Shown here one piece after another: positions 5,937 through 11,977 of a stretch of 11,977 bases of DNA; positions within the stretch are counted from its first letter, which is position 1; each line of letters starts with the position of its first letter. Where the stretch lies: contig JAFGNQ010000036.1 of the NCBI GenBank assembly GCA_016926925.1, positions 1-11,977 on the forward strand, in the 5' to 3' direction. The position numbers were made by a program, and so were the translations under genes. A model generated the notes under the pieces. That model made no database searches, was not told the DNA's origin, and saw only the letters and a program-made list of their open reading frames with translations. The DNA is from Candidatus Aminicenantota bacterium. GTDB lineage: Bacteria; Acidobacteriota; Aminicenantia; Aminicenantales; Aminicenantaceae.

Positions 5937-7019
5937 ATGGAAAATGCAGAGATTGTCGTCTCGGCTCCGGGACGGTTGTGTCTCTTTGGAGAACATCAGG
6001 ACTACTTCGGACTTCCGGTGATTGCGGCTGCAATCAATTTGCGTATTCGCATTTCCGGCAAAAGACGGGACGACCCCAAGTTCGTGATTCAACAGCCGGA
6101 CATAGACGCAAGGGATGAATTCCACCTCAAAGACGAAATAAAATACACTCGGAAGAGAGATTATCTCAAAAGTGTTATTGTTGTTTTGCGCAGGCGAGGG
6201 ATTTCTTTTCCATACGGTTGGGAATGCCTTGTAAAAGGGACAATCCCCATTAACTCCGGCACATCCAGCTCATCGGCTTTAGTCGTAGCCTGGATTAAAT
6301 TTCTTCTCGAGGCAGCCGGCCACGCCGATGCAAATAGTCCGGAAACGATCGCCGAATTGGCCTTCCAAGCGGAAGTCGCAGAATTCAATGAACCCGGAGG
6401 AAAAATGGATCATTACACTTGCGCTCTGGGAGGTGTCGTGAACATTCAATTCTCCGACAAATTGCGGGTCAACAGGCTCCATTCGCCTTTGAGAGAATTC
6501 GTCCTCGCCGATTCAATGATAAAGAAGGATACTAGAGGTACCTTGGATTATATTAAAAGCCGTGTTTTTTCAGGAGTGAAACGGCTTCAAAAACGAATGG
6601 AAACGTTCCATCTGAACGGGATTATAGGAGAAAGGGAAAAGGCGGAGATGGCCAAACTTCCTGCGAACAGCCGGCGTTTGATTGAAGGAACTTTGAAGAC
6701 GAGAGATCTTACATCTCACGGAGAATCTCTTTTCCAGACGGAGCCGTTTGAGCACGAACGATTCGGAGAGATGTTGAATCGCCAGCAAGATGTGCTCCGA
6801 AACTACTTGAGTGTCTCCTCCCCCAAACTGGACCGTATGATTGATACAGCACTCGAAGCAGGTGCATTGGGAGCGAAAATCAACGGCTCAGGCGAGGGCG
6901 GATGTATATTTGCCTATTGCCCGGAAAAGTCCGGACAGGTTGCAGAAGCTTTAAGGAGAACCGGGGCCAAAGTCTCTATTGTTCATGTCGACGAGGGAGT
7001 CAGGCTGGAAAGCCTGTAA
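5937..7019 (+). CDS. GHMP-family sugar kinase (galactokinase-like)
   Basis: This 360-residue ATP-dependent kinase shows all three GHMP motifs: SAPGRLCLFGEHQDYFG (9-25, corresponding to the galactokinase signature around GEHTDY), the phosphate loop IPINSGTSSSSAL (103-115), and the C-terminal INGSGEGG (315-322). GGKMDHYTCALGG carries the probable catalytic Asp (D158). Its length is near that of galactokinase (about 380). The usual galactokinase asparagine and threonine in the first motif are Cys and Gln, so the sugar may not be galactose; fuco-, arabino- or heptokinase-type relatives are possible. The product would be a sugar 1-phosphate. The ATG at 5937 has an AGG only one base away and another 12 bases upstream, so initiation may be modest. 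The gene is monocistronic, with divergent MBL upstream and a 609-bp gap downstream. Confidence 0.88.
   Translation: MENAEIVVSAPGRLCLFGEHQDYFGLPVIAAAINLRIRISGKRRDDPKFVIQQPDIDARDEFHLKDEIKYTRKRDYLKSVIVVLRRRGISFPYGWECLVKGTIPINSGTSSSSALVVAWIKFLLEAAGHADANSPETIAELAFQAEVAEFNEPGGKMDHYTCALGGVVNIQFSDKLRVNRLHSPLREFVLADSMIKKDTRGTLDYIKSRVFSGVKRLQKRMETFHLNGIIGEREKAEMAKLPANSRRLIEGTLKTRDLTSHGESLFQTEPFEHERFGEMLNRQQDVLRNYLSVSSPKLDRMIDTALEAGALGAKINGSGEGGCIFAYCPEKSGQVAEALRRTGAKVSIVHVDEGVRLESL
7001..7016 (+). other. Perfect 6-bp hairpin with GNRA loop at the 3' end of the kinase gene
   Basis: CAGGCT-GGAA-AGCCTG ends immediately before the kinase TAA stop at 7017-7019. It lacks the following T-run of an intrinsic terminator, so it may be an mRNA-end structure or simply chance in coding sequence. 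Confidence 0.35.
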
Positions 7020-7243
7020 GGTAAAAAATGGCCAAAAGGTTCTTCATACTAATGAGTTCCTGGTTAAGAGAATACATATGAATCTGACGGGATTACTGTG
7101 CTCAGTTCAGATTTTTAACGCCATTTCCTCCCCGTTCTTCTCGGTCCTGCGGAACTCCGCACGTTTATTCCTTATTACGCCCCATATCTGTCAGATAACA
7201 TTAACAACGCCAGAGTACATACACCGTGCTCACAACAGTCCTC

Positions 7244-7265
7244 GGACCCGACTCTGTCGGGTTCC
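7244..7265. other. Stable GC-rich hairpin in the intergenic region
   Basis: CCCGAC and GTCGGG (7247-7252 and 7256-7261) pair across a TCT loop, and outer GGA/TTCC pairs extend the stem with one bulge. No T-run follows on either strand, so it does not look like a standard intrinsic terminator, though it could end the kinase transcript in another way or be part of a dispersed repeat. Confidence 0.45.
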
Positions 7266-7342
7266 CTCAAAGAACGGCACGGAAAGGCTAAATCTTCAAA
7301 TTCGCTTCATCCATCCCGTCAGATTCATATTGTTGCGCATTA

Positions 7343-7371
7343 TTGTAGATCCGTGTATCCACATGTACAAT
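7343..7371 (+). promoter_or_regulatory. Possible promoter for efp, upstream of the hairpin element
   Basis: TTGTAG (7343-7348) and TACAAT (7366-7371) are separated by 17 bases. The -10 matches consensus at five of six positions, the -35 at only three. If real, transcription would begin near 7378 and the efp mRNA would carry a structured leader of about 250 bases including the whole repeat element. Confidence 0.35.
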
Positions 7372-7406
7372 GAACTGATAAAAATGGACAGTAGGAGTGT
7401 CAGTTT

Positions 7407-7424
7407 TTCTTATCAATAATTCAG
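7407..7424 (+). repeat. Left 18-bp direct repeat of the element before efp (contains motif copy 3)
   Basis: TTCTTATCAATAATTCAG is identical to 7599-7616, 192 bp downstream. Its 3' part is copy 3 of the dispersed motif (7413-7424), and it pairs with the inverted copy 4 (7428-7440) as a 12-bp stem with two G-U pairs and an AAAC loop. Confidence 0.85.
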
Positions 7425-7606
7425 AAACCTGGGTTATTGACGAGTCGAGGTCGCCGTAGCGGCAAGGAGACAGCCCATGAGGCAGTAGTGAACTACGCCG
7501 AAGGGGCTGTGACGATGCCGATGCGGTGAGATCGGCTCGCCGAAGGTAAGAACTGCCGATAATTTGAAAATTTGTCTTATGAATAGTAGGATCGGCAGTT
7601 CTTATC
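7413..7606. repeat. Structured intergenic element: nested inverted repeats between 18-bp direct repeats
   Basis: Three stem systems can be read directly. First, 7413-7424 pairs with 7429-7440. Second, a long nested arm: outer 7439-7448 with 7532-7541 (one mismatch, one G-U), then 7460-7464 with 7516-7520, ACAGCCC 7470-7476 with 7504-7510, and a capped GGC-A-GTAG/TGAA/CTAC-GCC hairpin at 7481-7499. Third, a perfect 14-bp stem of 7547-7560 with 7591-7604 around a 30-base loop. No transposase is present. It may be a non-autonomous mobile or REP-like repeat, or a structured RNA leader of efp. I do not recognise a known Rfam family. Confidence 0.65.
7428..7440 (-). repeat. Copy 4 of the 13-bp dispersed motif (inverted)
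   Basis: TCAATAACCCAGG on the minus strand faces copy 3 across a few bases and so forms the first hairpin of the element. Confidence 0.5.
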
Positions 7607-7616
7607 AATAATTCAG
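7599..7616 (+). repeat. Right 18-bp direct repeat, contains motif copy 5
   Basis: It is identical to 7407-7424, ends five bases before the efp Shine-Dalgarno sequence, and its first six bases form part of the 14-bp stem with 7547-7560. Motif copy 5 (TCAATAATTCAGG) runs from 7605 to 7617. Confidence 0.85.
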
Positions 7617-7620
7617 GAAA

Positions 7621-7624
7621 GAGG
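7621..7624 (+). promoter_or_regulatory. Ribosome binding site of efp
   Basis: GAGG lies four bases before the ATG at 7629 in a purine-rich run (GGAAAGAGGAAAG). It immediately follows the right direct repeat, so folding of the element could affect its access. Confidence 0.6.
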
Positions 7625-7628
7625 AAAG

Positions 7629-8192
7629 ATGATAAACGCAACCCAGTTACGAAAAGGAATGATCATTAAGGTGGAAAGTGAAATCTACAAGGTCCTTGAG
7701 ACCACTCATGTCACACCGGGCAAAGGCCAGGCTCTTATGCAAGCAAAACTGCGGCGGCTGAAAGATCAGACTCTCCATGACTATCGCTTCCGCTCAAAAG
7801 ATAGAGTCGAGCAAGCCTATGTCGAGACTGTTGAAATGGAATACCTTTATCAGGAAGGAGACGCCTTCATATTCATGAATCTCGAGAATTATGAACAGAC
7901 GAAACTCTCCAAAGAAGTGATAGGCGATGCTCTCAATTACCTCATTCCGAACGTTGTTTTCACCTTGGAAATGTTCGAAAAAGAACCTGTCGGTGTCAAT
8001 CCTCCCATGACGATAGAACTCAAGGTGGTCAAGACCGAACCCTATCTCAAAGGGGCTACGCAGTCCGCCAGCAACAAACCCGCAACTTTGGAGACCGGGA
8101 TCACCATCACGGTCCCGCAGTTCATCAAAGAGGGAGATATAGTCAGAATCGATACCCGGGAAGACAAATACCTGGAACGGTCCAAAAGCTGA
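7629..8192 (+). CDS. efp: Translation elongation factor P
   Basis: EF-P binds between the ribosomal P and E sites and relieves stalling at proline runs. The protein has 187 residues, the normal length, with three beta-barrel domains: a KOW-like domain (about 1-63), an OB domain (about 64-128) and a C-terminal OB domain. The modification loop is HVTPGKGQAL with the tip lysine at K32. The C-terminal signature covers KGATQSASNKPATLETG through VPQFIKEGDIVRIDT. The modified-lysine position is present, but no modification enzyme (EpmA/EpmB, EarP or YmfI type) is in the window, so the modification state is unknown. The gene appears monocistronic, follows a repeat-rich leader and converges on the next gene, with nine bases between the stops. 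Confidence 0.97.
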   Translation: MINATQLRKGMIIKVESEIYKVLETTHVTPGKGQALMQAKLRRLKDQTLHDYRFRSKDRVEQAYVETVEMEYLYQEGDAFIFMNLENYEQTKLSKEVIGDALNYLIPNVVFTLEMFEKEPVGVNPPMTIELKVVKTEPYLKGATQSASNKPATLETGITITVPQFIKEGDIVRIDTREDKYLERSKS

Positions 8193-8201
8193 GAGAAAGA
8201 A

Positions 8202-10358
8202 TTAGATAGAGGATCGGTAAACGCCTACGTTGCCTTTTGTATCCACCACCTTAACCGTGATCATATCATCAAAATCCGGCGGCAAAGTCAGCGTTATGTT
8301 GAAATCCTCCTTTTTGGAATCACAGATCCCGTCCGCCGGAAATAGGCTCTGCCAGCCTTCGGGCCGGACAATGTACTTCACCTCACTGAGATGCGAGAAA
8401 GAGTCTTCGGCAGAAAAACTTAACGTAAGAGAATTTTTGTTCCGTGTCGCTTGAAAATTTCTGATAACAGGAAGCGAATTATCTATAACGAGAGGACGGC
8501 TGATTTTTTCCGAATTCAGTCCCATCCCCACGGGATTCGCAGGCTTATCCTGTGCCTGTACCCTGATGAAATACACTCCGTCAGGAAGAGTGAGTGTGTC
8601 AAAAGCAAAGATTTTTTCCGGCCAGTCACTCTTTAAAAGACGCCATTTGTTCTCGTTCTCGATACGAATAGAGATCGTGTAGGTAAGAACATCCCCATTT
8701 TCGTCAACCGCATCCCAGACCACGGTTTGATAACCTTTCCTTTCAACTTTTTTTGAAACCATGAAACCCATTGGCGTATCCGCATTTTGTGCCTCGTCGT
8801 TCAAATCTACTTCAGCTCCCAGAATTACTTCGTTTTGTTCAGGAGGTTTCAAATACACCTCATTGGGAGGGAGAAGCTCCAGCTTGGTTAGGACGGGGGC
8901 TAAGTTCGTTTGAAGATAAAAGAGAGAGACCTGTTGAAGCTGGGGAGATACCTTAGCCGACTGGGTTTTAAAATTGACTCTGAACTGGATGTAGCGAGCT
9001 TTGGGATTCAAGATCTGTTCACCCGCACTCTTTTGATATGGCGGAGACCAATCGCTCCAGGTCTGGTTCGGTTCTCCGGAGTTTCCACTCCTTGTCTGGA
9101 ACTGAAGAATCGCTCCCGAGGGCATTTCCGCATTCCATTCAATCCTCCCCCAAGAGGCGAGTGTCTTGGCATCGAGAACGGAACTCGTGTACTGCCCTTC
9201 ATACCGCTGTTCCGAGGATATCGCACTCAAACTCGGGGGGTTGTTGGCAAGTGTGTAGATCCGCGAACCATACGCTTTGAGAAGATAGATCTGTTCCGCA
9301 TTCTTTTGAATGATCAAAGAAACTTTGTCATCCTTATCGATGGAATAGACTCTCCCCTTCATCCCTGTTCCGAAAAGCAACTCATTTTTTGCTTCATTCC
9401 AGAGTAAAGAGTAAACCAGCTCATCCGCCGAACTCCACAGCTTCTTAGCTATACCGTCGGAATTGACCCTGTAGAGAACACCGGGCTGGTTATCCCCGTG
9501 AGGAGAGAGGGTCTGGGTCATTGATCCCTGGGGTGTGACAGTCATCGAAACCTCGGTATCCGATTTGACAGCAACAGAAGATTTTTCTTCCTTGGCTGGT
9601 CGGGGGACGATTCCTCCGGCAGCTGCGTATATGTTGCCATTCCGATCCAAGGCTATCGTTTTGATTTCCTCAAAAGGTGATTCAAACAAAATGGATGTTC
9701 TCTTTTCCGGAGAAATCCTGTAGAGACGCCCTTTTCCTCCGCTTCCGGCGATTAAACTTCCATTCGCGCTGATTTCCATGCACAAAATATGGTTTTCCTC
9801 CGCGCTTAAAAATTTGGCTCCCTCGCCCTGCTCACTGATTTCATAAATTCCACCGCTTTCACCCACAGCAGCCAATAAACTGCCTTTGCTCGTGAATTTC
9901 AGATCCCAAATGTATTTTTCCTGAGGATTGAAGAAGGGTTCCCCCTTTCCTTTTTCCGTTATCTTATAGACTTTCCCATTGGGAGAGCTTCCGGCATAGA
10001 GATTCCCTTTGGAATCCAGGGCCAGACAGTAGATGTCGACTTCCGGAACTTGGTAATACAGTTCATGCTTCCCGGCACTGTTGATCCTGTAAATCTTCCC
10101 TGCATGTCCCGAACCAAGGAAAAAATCGCCCGAAGGGCCCGGAATAAAGGATAATAAAAATTCCTCCTCGGGTCCCTCCATCATTTCTTCATTCGGAGAA
10201 AGAGCCAGGACTCCATCAAACGATACGGAAATGCCATCAAACTTCCCGTCCAAAAAGTCATCCAGATTGCGCAACTCCCATTTTTGAGTTTGGACTGCAA
10301 GGAGTGCCGTTGCTATGCACAAGGAAAGTGTTGCTATCGTGAGTATAATTTTTTTCAT
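8202..10358 (-). CDS. Secreted beta-propeller protein with C-terminal beta-sandwich domains
   Basis: I recognise the fold but not a named gene. The 718-residue protein has a signal peptide (MKKIILTIATLSLCIATALLA) and then propeller-type repeats of about 40 residues. These have the pattern I/V-x-x-L/M-A/E-hydrophobic-D/S-x-x-G-N/S-L-hydrophobic-A-G, then G-K/R-hydrophobic-Y-R/K-I, clear from about residue 70 to 250 and again from about 295 to 375. A polar Ser/Thr/Lys-rich insert (about 253-290) interrupts the blades. A Trp-rich jelly-roll-like section (about 400-485, WSDWSPP, YIQFRVNF) and fibronectin/Ig-like strands at the end (WDAVDENGD, LPDGVYFIRVQAQD) follow. It is likely a periplasmic or surface scaffold or ligand-binding protein. 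I start at the ATG at 10358, with GGAG nine bases upstream, rather than a TTG at 10373. It lies 21 bp downstream of the S55-family gene. Confidence 0.8.
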   Translation of the reverse strand: MKKIILTIATLSLCIATALLAVQTQKWELRNLDDFLDGKFDGISVSFDGVLALSPNEEMMEGPEEEFLLSFIPGPSGDFFLGSGHAGKIYRINSAGKHELYYQVPEVDIYCLALDSKGNLYAGSSPNGKVYKITEKGKGEPFFNPQEKYIWDLKFTSKGSLLAAVGESGGIYEISEQGEGAKFLSAEENHILCMEISANGSLIAGSGGKGRLYRISPEKRTSILFESPFEEIKTIALDRNGNIYAAAGGIVPRPAKEEKSSVAVKSDTEVSMTVTPQGSMTQTLSPHGDNQPGVLYRVNSDGIAKKLWSSADELVYSLLWNEAKNELLFGTGMKGRVYSIDKDDKVSLIIQKNAEQIYLLKAYGSRIYTLANNPPSLSAISSEQRYEGQYTSSVLDAKTLASWGRIEWNAEMPSGAILQFQTRSGNSGEPNQTWSDWSPPYQKSAGEQILNPKARYIQFRVNFKTQSAKVSPQLQQVSLFYLQTNLAPVLTKLELLPPNEVYLKPPEQNEVILGAEVDLNDEAQNADTPMGFMVSKKVERKGYQTVVWDAVDENGDVLTYTISIRIENENKWRLLKSDWPEKIFAFDTLTLPDGVYFIRVQAQDKPANPVGMGLNSEKISRPLVIDNSLPVIRNFQATRNKNSLTLSFSAEDSFSHLSEVKYIVRPEGWQSLFPADGICDSKKEDFNITLTLPPDFDDMITVKVVDTKGNVGVYRSSI

Positions 10359-10379
10359 TCCTGTTGTCTCCAATCGCGG

Positions 10380-11977
10380 TTATTTGATTTTGATGGGGAT
10401 GAGAGTGGCCCCTCGAAAAACCGAAGATACCGGCTGTTGCAACTGGCCGAGCGTTGATTGCTCCAGCTCCGTGGGCGAAGAAGACGCAGCCCGGGACGAT
10501 GAAAACATCGACTTCATCGTCGGGGGAAGATTGGGCATTTCCTCGCCCATCAAGAAAAGTCCGGGTTTGGAAGCGAGTATCTTAAAGTAAATCCGATTAT
10601 TTTTTCGCAGATTGCTCAATATTCTGATCAACTGTTCCAGGTCTCGGGGAACAAATGCACGGGCCTTATACTGGCTCGATTCGAGTTGCTGAAGAGAGGC
10701 TGCATCGGCAACAACGAGTTGGAATTCCGACCCCGATGGAAGATGAGGAACCGGTATTCCCCCTTCGATTTCTGAGACTTCGCCCCGGAAATTTCTCGTA
10801 AAGACCTTGATGCGTATTATCTCCCCCGGCAACACATCGTATTTGTCCAACCAGACCTTCTCCAGAAAGGAATATTTGACTTCTTCGGATGCCTTTATTT
10901 TCAAATCAATCCGATGGATTGCGAGATCGCGGAATTCATTGCTGGTCAGAAAATAAACGACCGATGTCACAAGGCCGGATAGATTGGTTACAGCAGAGTC
11001 GAAATTCCCGGAAAACATATCCTCCAACTGGATGCTCTTGCCGTTTTCCAGATAGATATCTCCCTTCAATTCAAGAGAGAGATCGCTGATGGCTCTCTCT
11101 TCTCCGGTTACGAGATTTGCCACAACCATGTTCGTAAGCAAAGGTGTAAAAATTTTATCTTCGATAATTTTGACATGGAACTCCTTGTTCGCACCTCTGT
11201 CGTCCTGGATGGTGATATTCAAAGGAATCATTTCGGGCATTGGGCCGATTTCACCATAAATTCCGGGCATTCGATCTTGTGTGAACCTGCCGATGGGCGT
11301 CTCATTGCTCGTCAGTTTGAAGGATGACTGCAAGCTCGGCATGATGCCGATAACTTCAGCCTTGGTCATGGCGTACGCTACCGAACCCAAGTTAAAAATG
11401 GGATGGCCGAAAGCCAGTATTTTGCTTCCGTTCACGTAAGTGACCGTACCGACGTAAGACATGCTCAGGTCACCTGTAATGAGCTGTGCACCAACTGAAT
11501 CTCCTCCCTTGAGCTTAAGGTTGGAAATGGATATTTTCTCCTGCGATTGACCGGAGAAGCCCGCATTCATAGGAATGAATCCGAGTTTGGAAAAAAACGG
11601 CTCCGCCTTTTCGACTACGTCCTGTGAGAATCCGCTGAAGACCAAGGGAATGCCGATCGGAGAAAAGGCTCTTCCCGCAGCAATCAAAGGAGCATCTCTA
11701 TTGAAATGAGAGGTGTAAATCTCGAGAAGATCGTTCAAAGTTATGTATTTTTGGATGGGACGGCGCGATGAAAAAGAAGCCTTCGGCGTTTCCTTGTCCT
11801 GAATCATCAACATTTCACTGATGGGCGTGATACCTGCAATGGGTTCTTTGGCAAAATTGGTGAAACTGTAGGCCAGCGCTCCGATCAATTTGCCCTCCAC
11901 ATAAACAGGACTTCCGCTCATGCCCTGTATGACACCCGCCCTTTCGATTGGACCGCCGCTTATTCGGGCAACGATCA
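10380..11977 (-). CDS. SpoIVB-like (peptidase family S55) exported protein, C-terminal part (runs off the right edge)
   Basis: The frame stays open to the window edge; 531 residues are visible, preceded by more outside. The visible part begins IVARISGGPIERAGVIQGMSGSPVY, where GMSGSP is the serine motif of S55 peptidases; the first Ser is the likely nucleophile, by analogy with GDSGGP. EGKLIGALAYSF and PIAGITPISEML follow, as in SpoIVB. A second conserved block has GGDSVGAQLITGDLSMS, ILAFGHPIF and MPSLQSSFKL, then FTQDRMPGIYGEIG, a layout I know from acidobacterial and Aminicenantes proteins of this type. The rest is beta-rich (LEKVWLDKYDVLPGEIIRIKV), with a Ser-rich tail. SpoIVB cleaves a signalling protein during sporulation, but nothing here suggests sporulation, so the target is unknown. 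The catalytic His and the export signal would lie outside the window. Confidence 0.85.
   Translation of the reverse strand, partial: IVARISGGPIERAGVIQGMSGSPVYVEGKLIGALAYSFTNFAKEPIAGITPISEMLMIQDKETPKASFSSRRPIQKYITLNDLLEIYTSHFNRDAPLIAAGRAFSPIGIPLVFSGFSQDVVEKAEPFFSKLGFIPMNAGFSGQSQEKISISNLKLKGGDSVGAQLITGDLSMSYVGTVTYVNGSKILAFGHPIFNLGSVAYAMTKAEVIGIMPSLQSSFKLTSNETPIGRFTQDRMPGIYGEIGPMPEMIPLNITIQDDRGANKEFHVKIIEDKIFTPLLTNMVVANLVTGEERAISDLSLELKGDIYLENGKSIQLEDMFSGNFDSAVTNLSGLVTSVVYFLTSNEFRDLAIHRIDLKIKASEEVKYSFLEKVWLDKYDVLPGEIIRIKVFTRNFRGEVSEIEGGIPVPHLPSGSEFQLVVADAASLQQLESSQYKARAFVPRDLEQLIRILSNLRKNNRIYFKILASKPGLFLMGEEMPNLPPTMKSMFSSSRAASSSPTELEQSTLGQLQQPVSSVFRGATLIPIKIK

Larger units (their letters stand above)
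7020..7628. other. 609-bp gap between the kinase and efp genes, rich in repeats
   Basis: Open frames exist here on both strands but have low-complexity, composition-driven translations and no ribosome sites, so I reject them as genes. The first part (7020-7240) shows nothing clear beyond a small TGCGG-AACT-CCGCA hairpin near 7148-7161. A stronger hairpin lies at 7244-7265, a possible promoter at 7343-7371, and a multi-hairpin element with direct repeats at 7407-7616, ending just before the efp ribosome site. No tRNA T-loop pattern was found. Confidence 0.6.

Noticed and set aside
7001..7016. Kinase-end hairpin as an intrinsic terminator
   Set aside because: No T-run follows on either strand; the downstream bases are A-rich.
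6979..7419. Open frame on the plus strand across the kinase end and the intergenic gap (146 codons)
   Set aside because: It starts inside the kinase gene, has no ribosome site, has no recognisable domain, and its translation follows the composition of non-coding repeats.
7020..7628. A tRNA or small RNA gene in the long gap
   Set aside because: No T-loop GGTTCAANNCC pattern or cloverleaf pairing was found; the visible stems are nested or simple hairpins.
7288..7641. Minus-strand open frame across the hairpin element (117 codons)
   Set aside because: It simply reads through the inverted repeats, with a Ser/Arg/Leu-rich translation, and overlaps the efp start on the opposite strand.

Overview
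The window looks like a piece of chromosome from an anaerobic, free-living bacterium with mid-40s % GC (estimated by eye). The partial S55-type protein at the right end closely resembles the long SpoIVB-like proteins I know from Acidobacteriota and Candidatus Aminicenantes. That likeness, together with the NuoE/NuoF pair, makes an Aminicenantes-like or acidobacterial source my best guess. This is inference from family resemblance, not a search result. I see no tRNA, rRNA, CRISPR array, phage gene or transposase.

Left part (1-5617, all minus strand). Read in the direction of transcription, the order is: an MBL-fold hydrolase; a lipoprotein-type amidohydrolase; a Na+/Ca2+ exchanger-family antiporter whose ATG directly abuts the amidohydrolase stop; then, after a good sigma70-type promoter at 1827-1854, an alanine-dehydrogenase-family protein, a NuoE-like [2Fe-2S] subunit and the start of a NuoF-like flavoprotein subunit. 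The last three are linked by 4-bp stop/start overlaps (GTGA and ATGA) and form a translationally coupled redox operon. The alanine-dehydrogenase-like protein keeps several active-site residues but has lost the catalytic lysine, the Rossmann glycines and the NAD-ribose aspartate.

Middle (5618-8192). A 319-bp divergent intergenic region leads into a plus-strand GHMP sugar kinase. A 609-bp gap follows and holds no convincing gene. It is rich in inverted and direct repeats: 18-bp direct repeats bracket a nested multi-hairpin element, which ends just before the ribosome binding site of efp (elongation factor P). A 13-bp motif, roughly TSAATAAYYCAGG, occurs five times in the window: once on each side of the MBL gene and three times in this element.

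Right part (8202-11977, minus strand). A secreted beta-propeller protein with C-terminal beta-sandwich domains lies 21 bp downstream of an S55 (SpoIVB)-type peptidase-family protein that runs off the window. They look like an exported two-gene unit. It converges on efp with only 9 bp between the stop codons.
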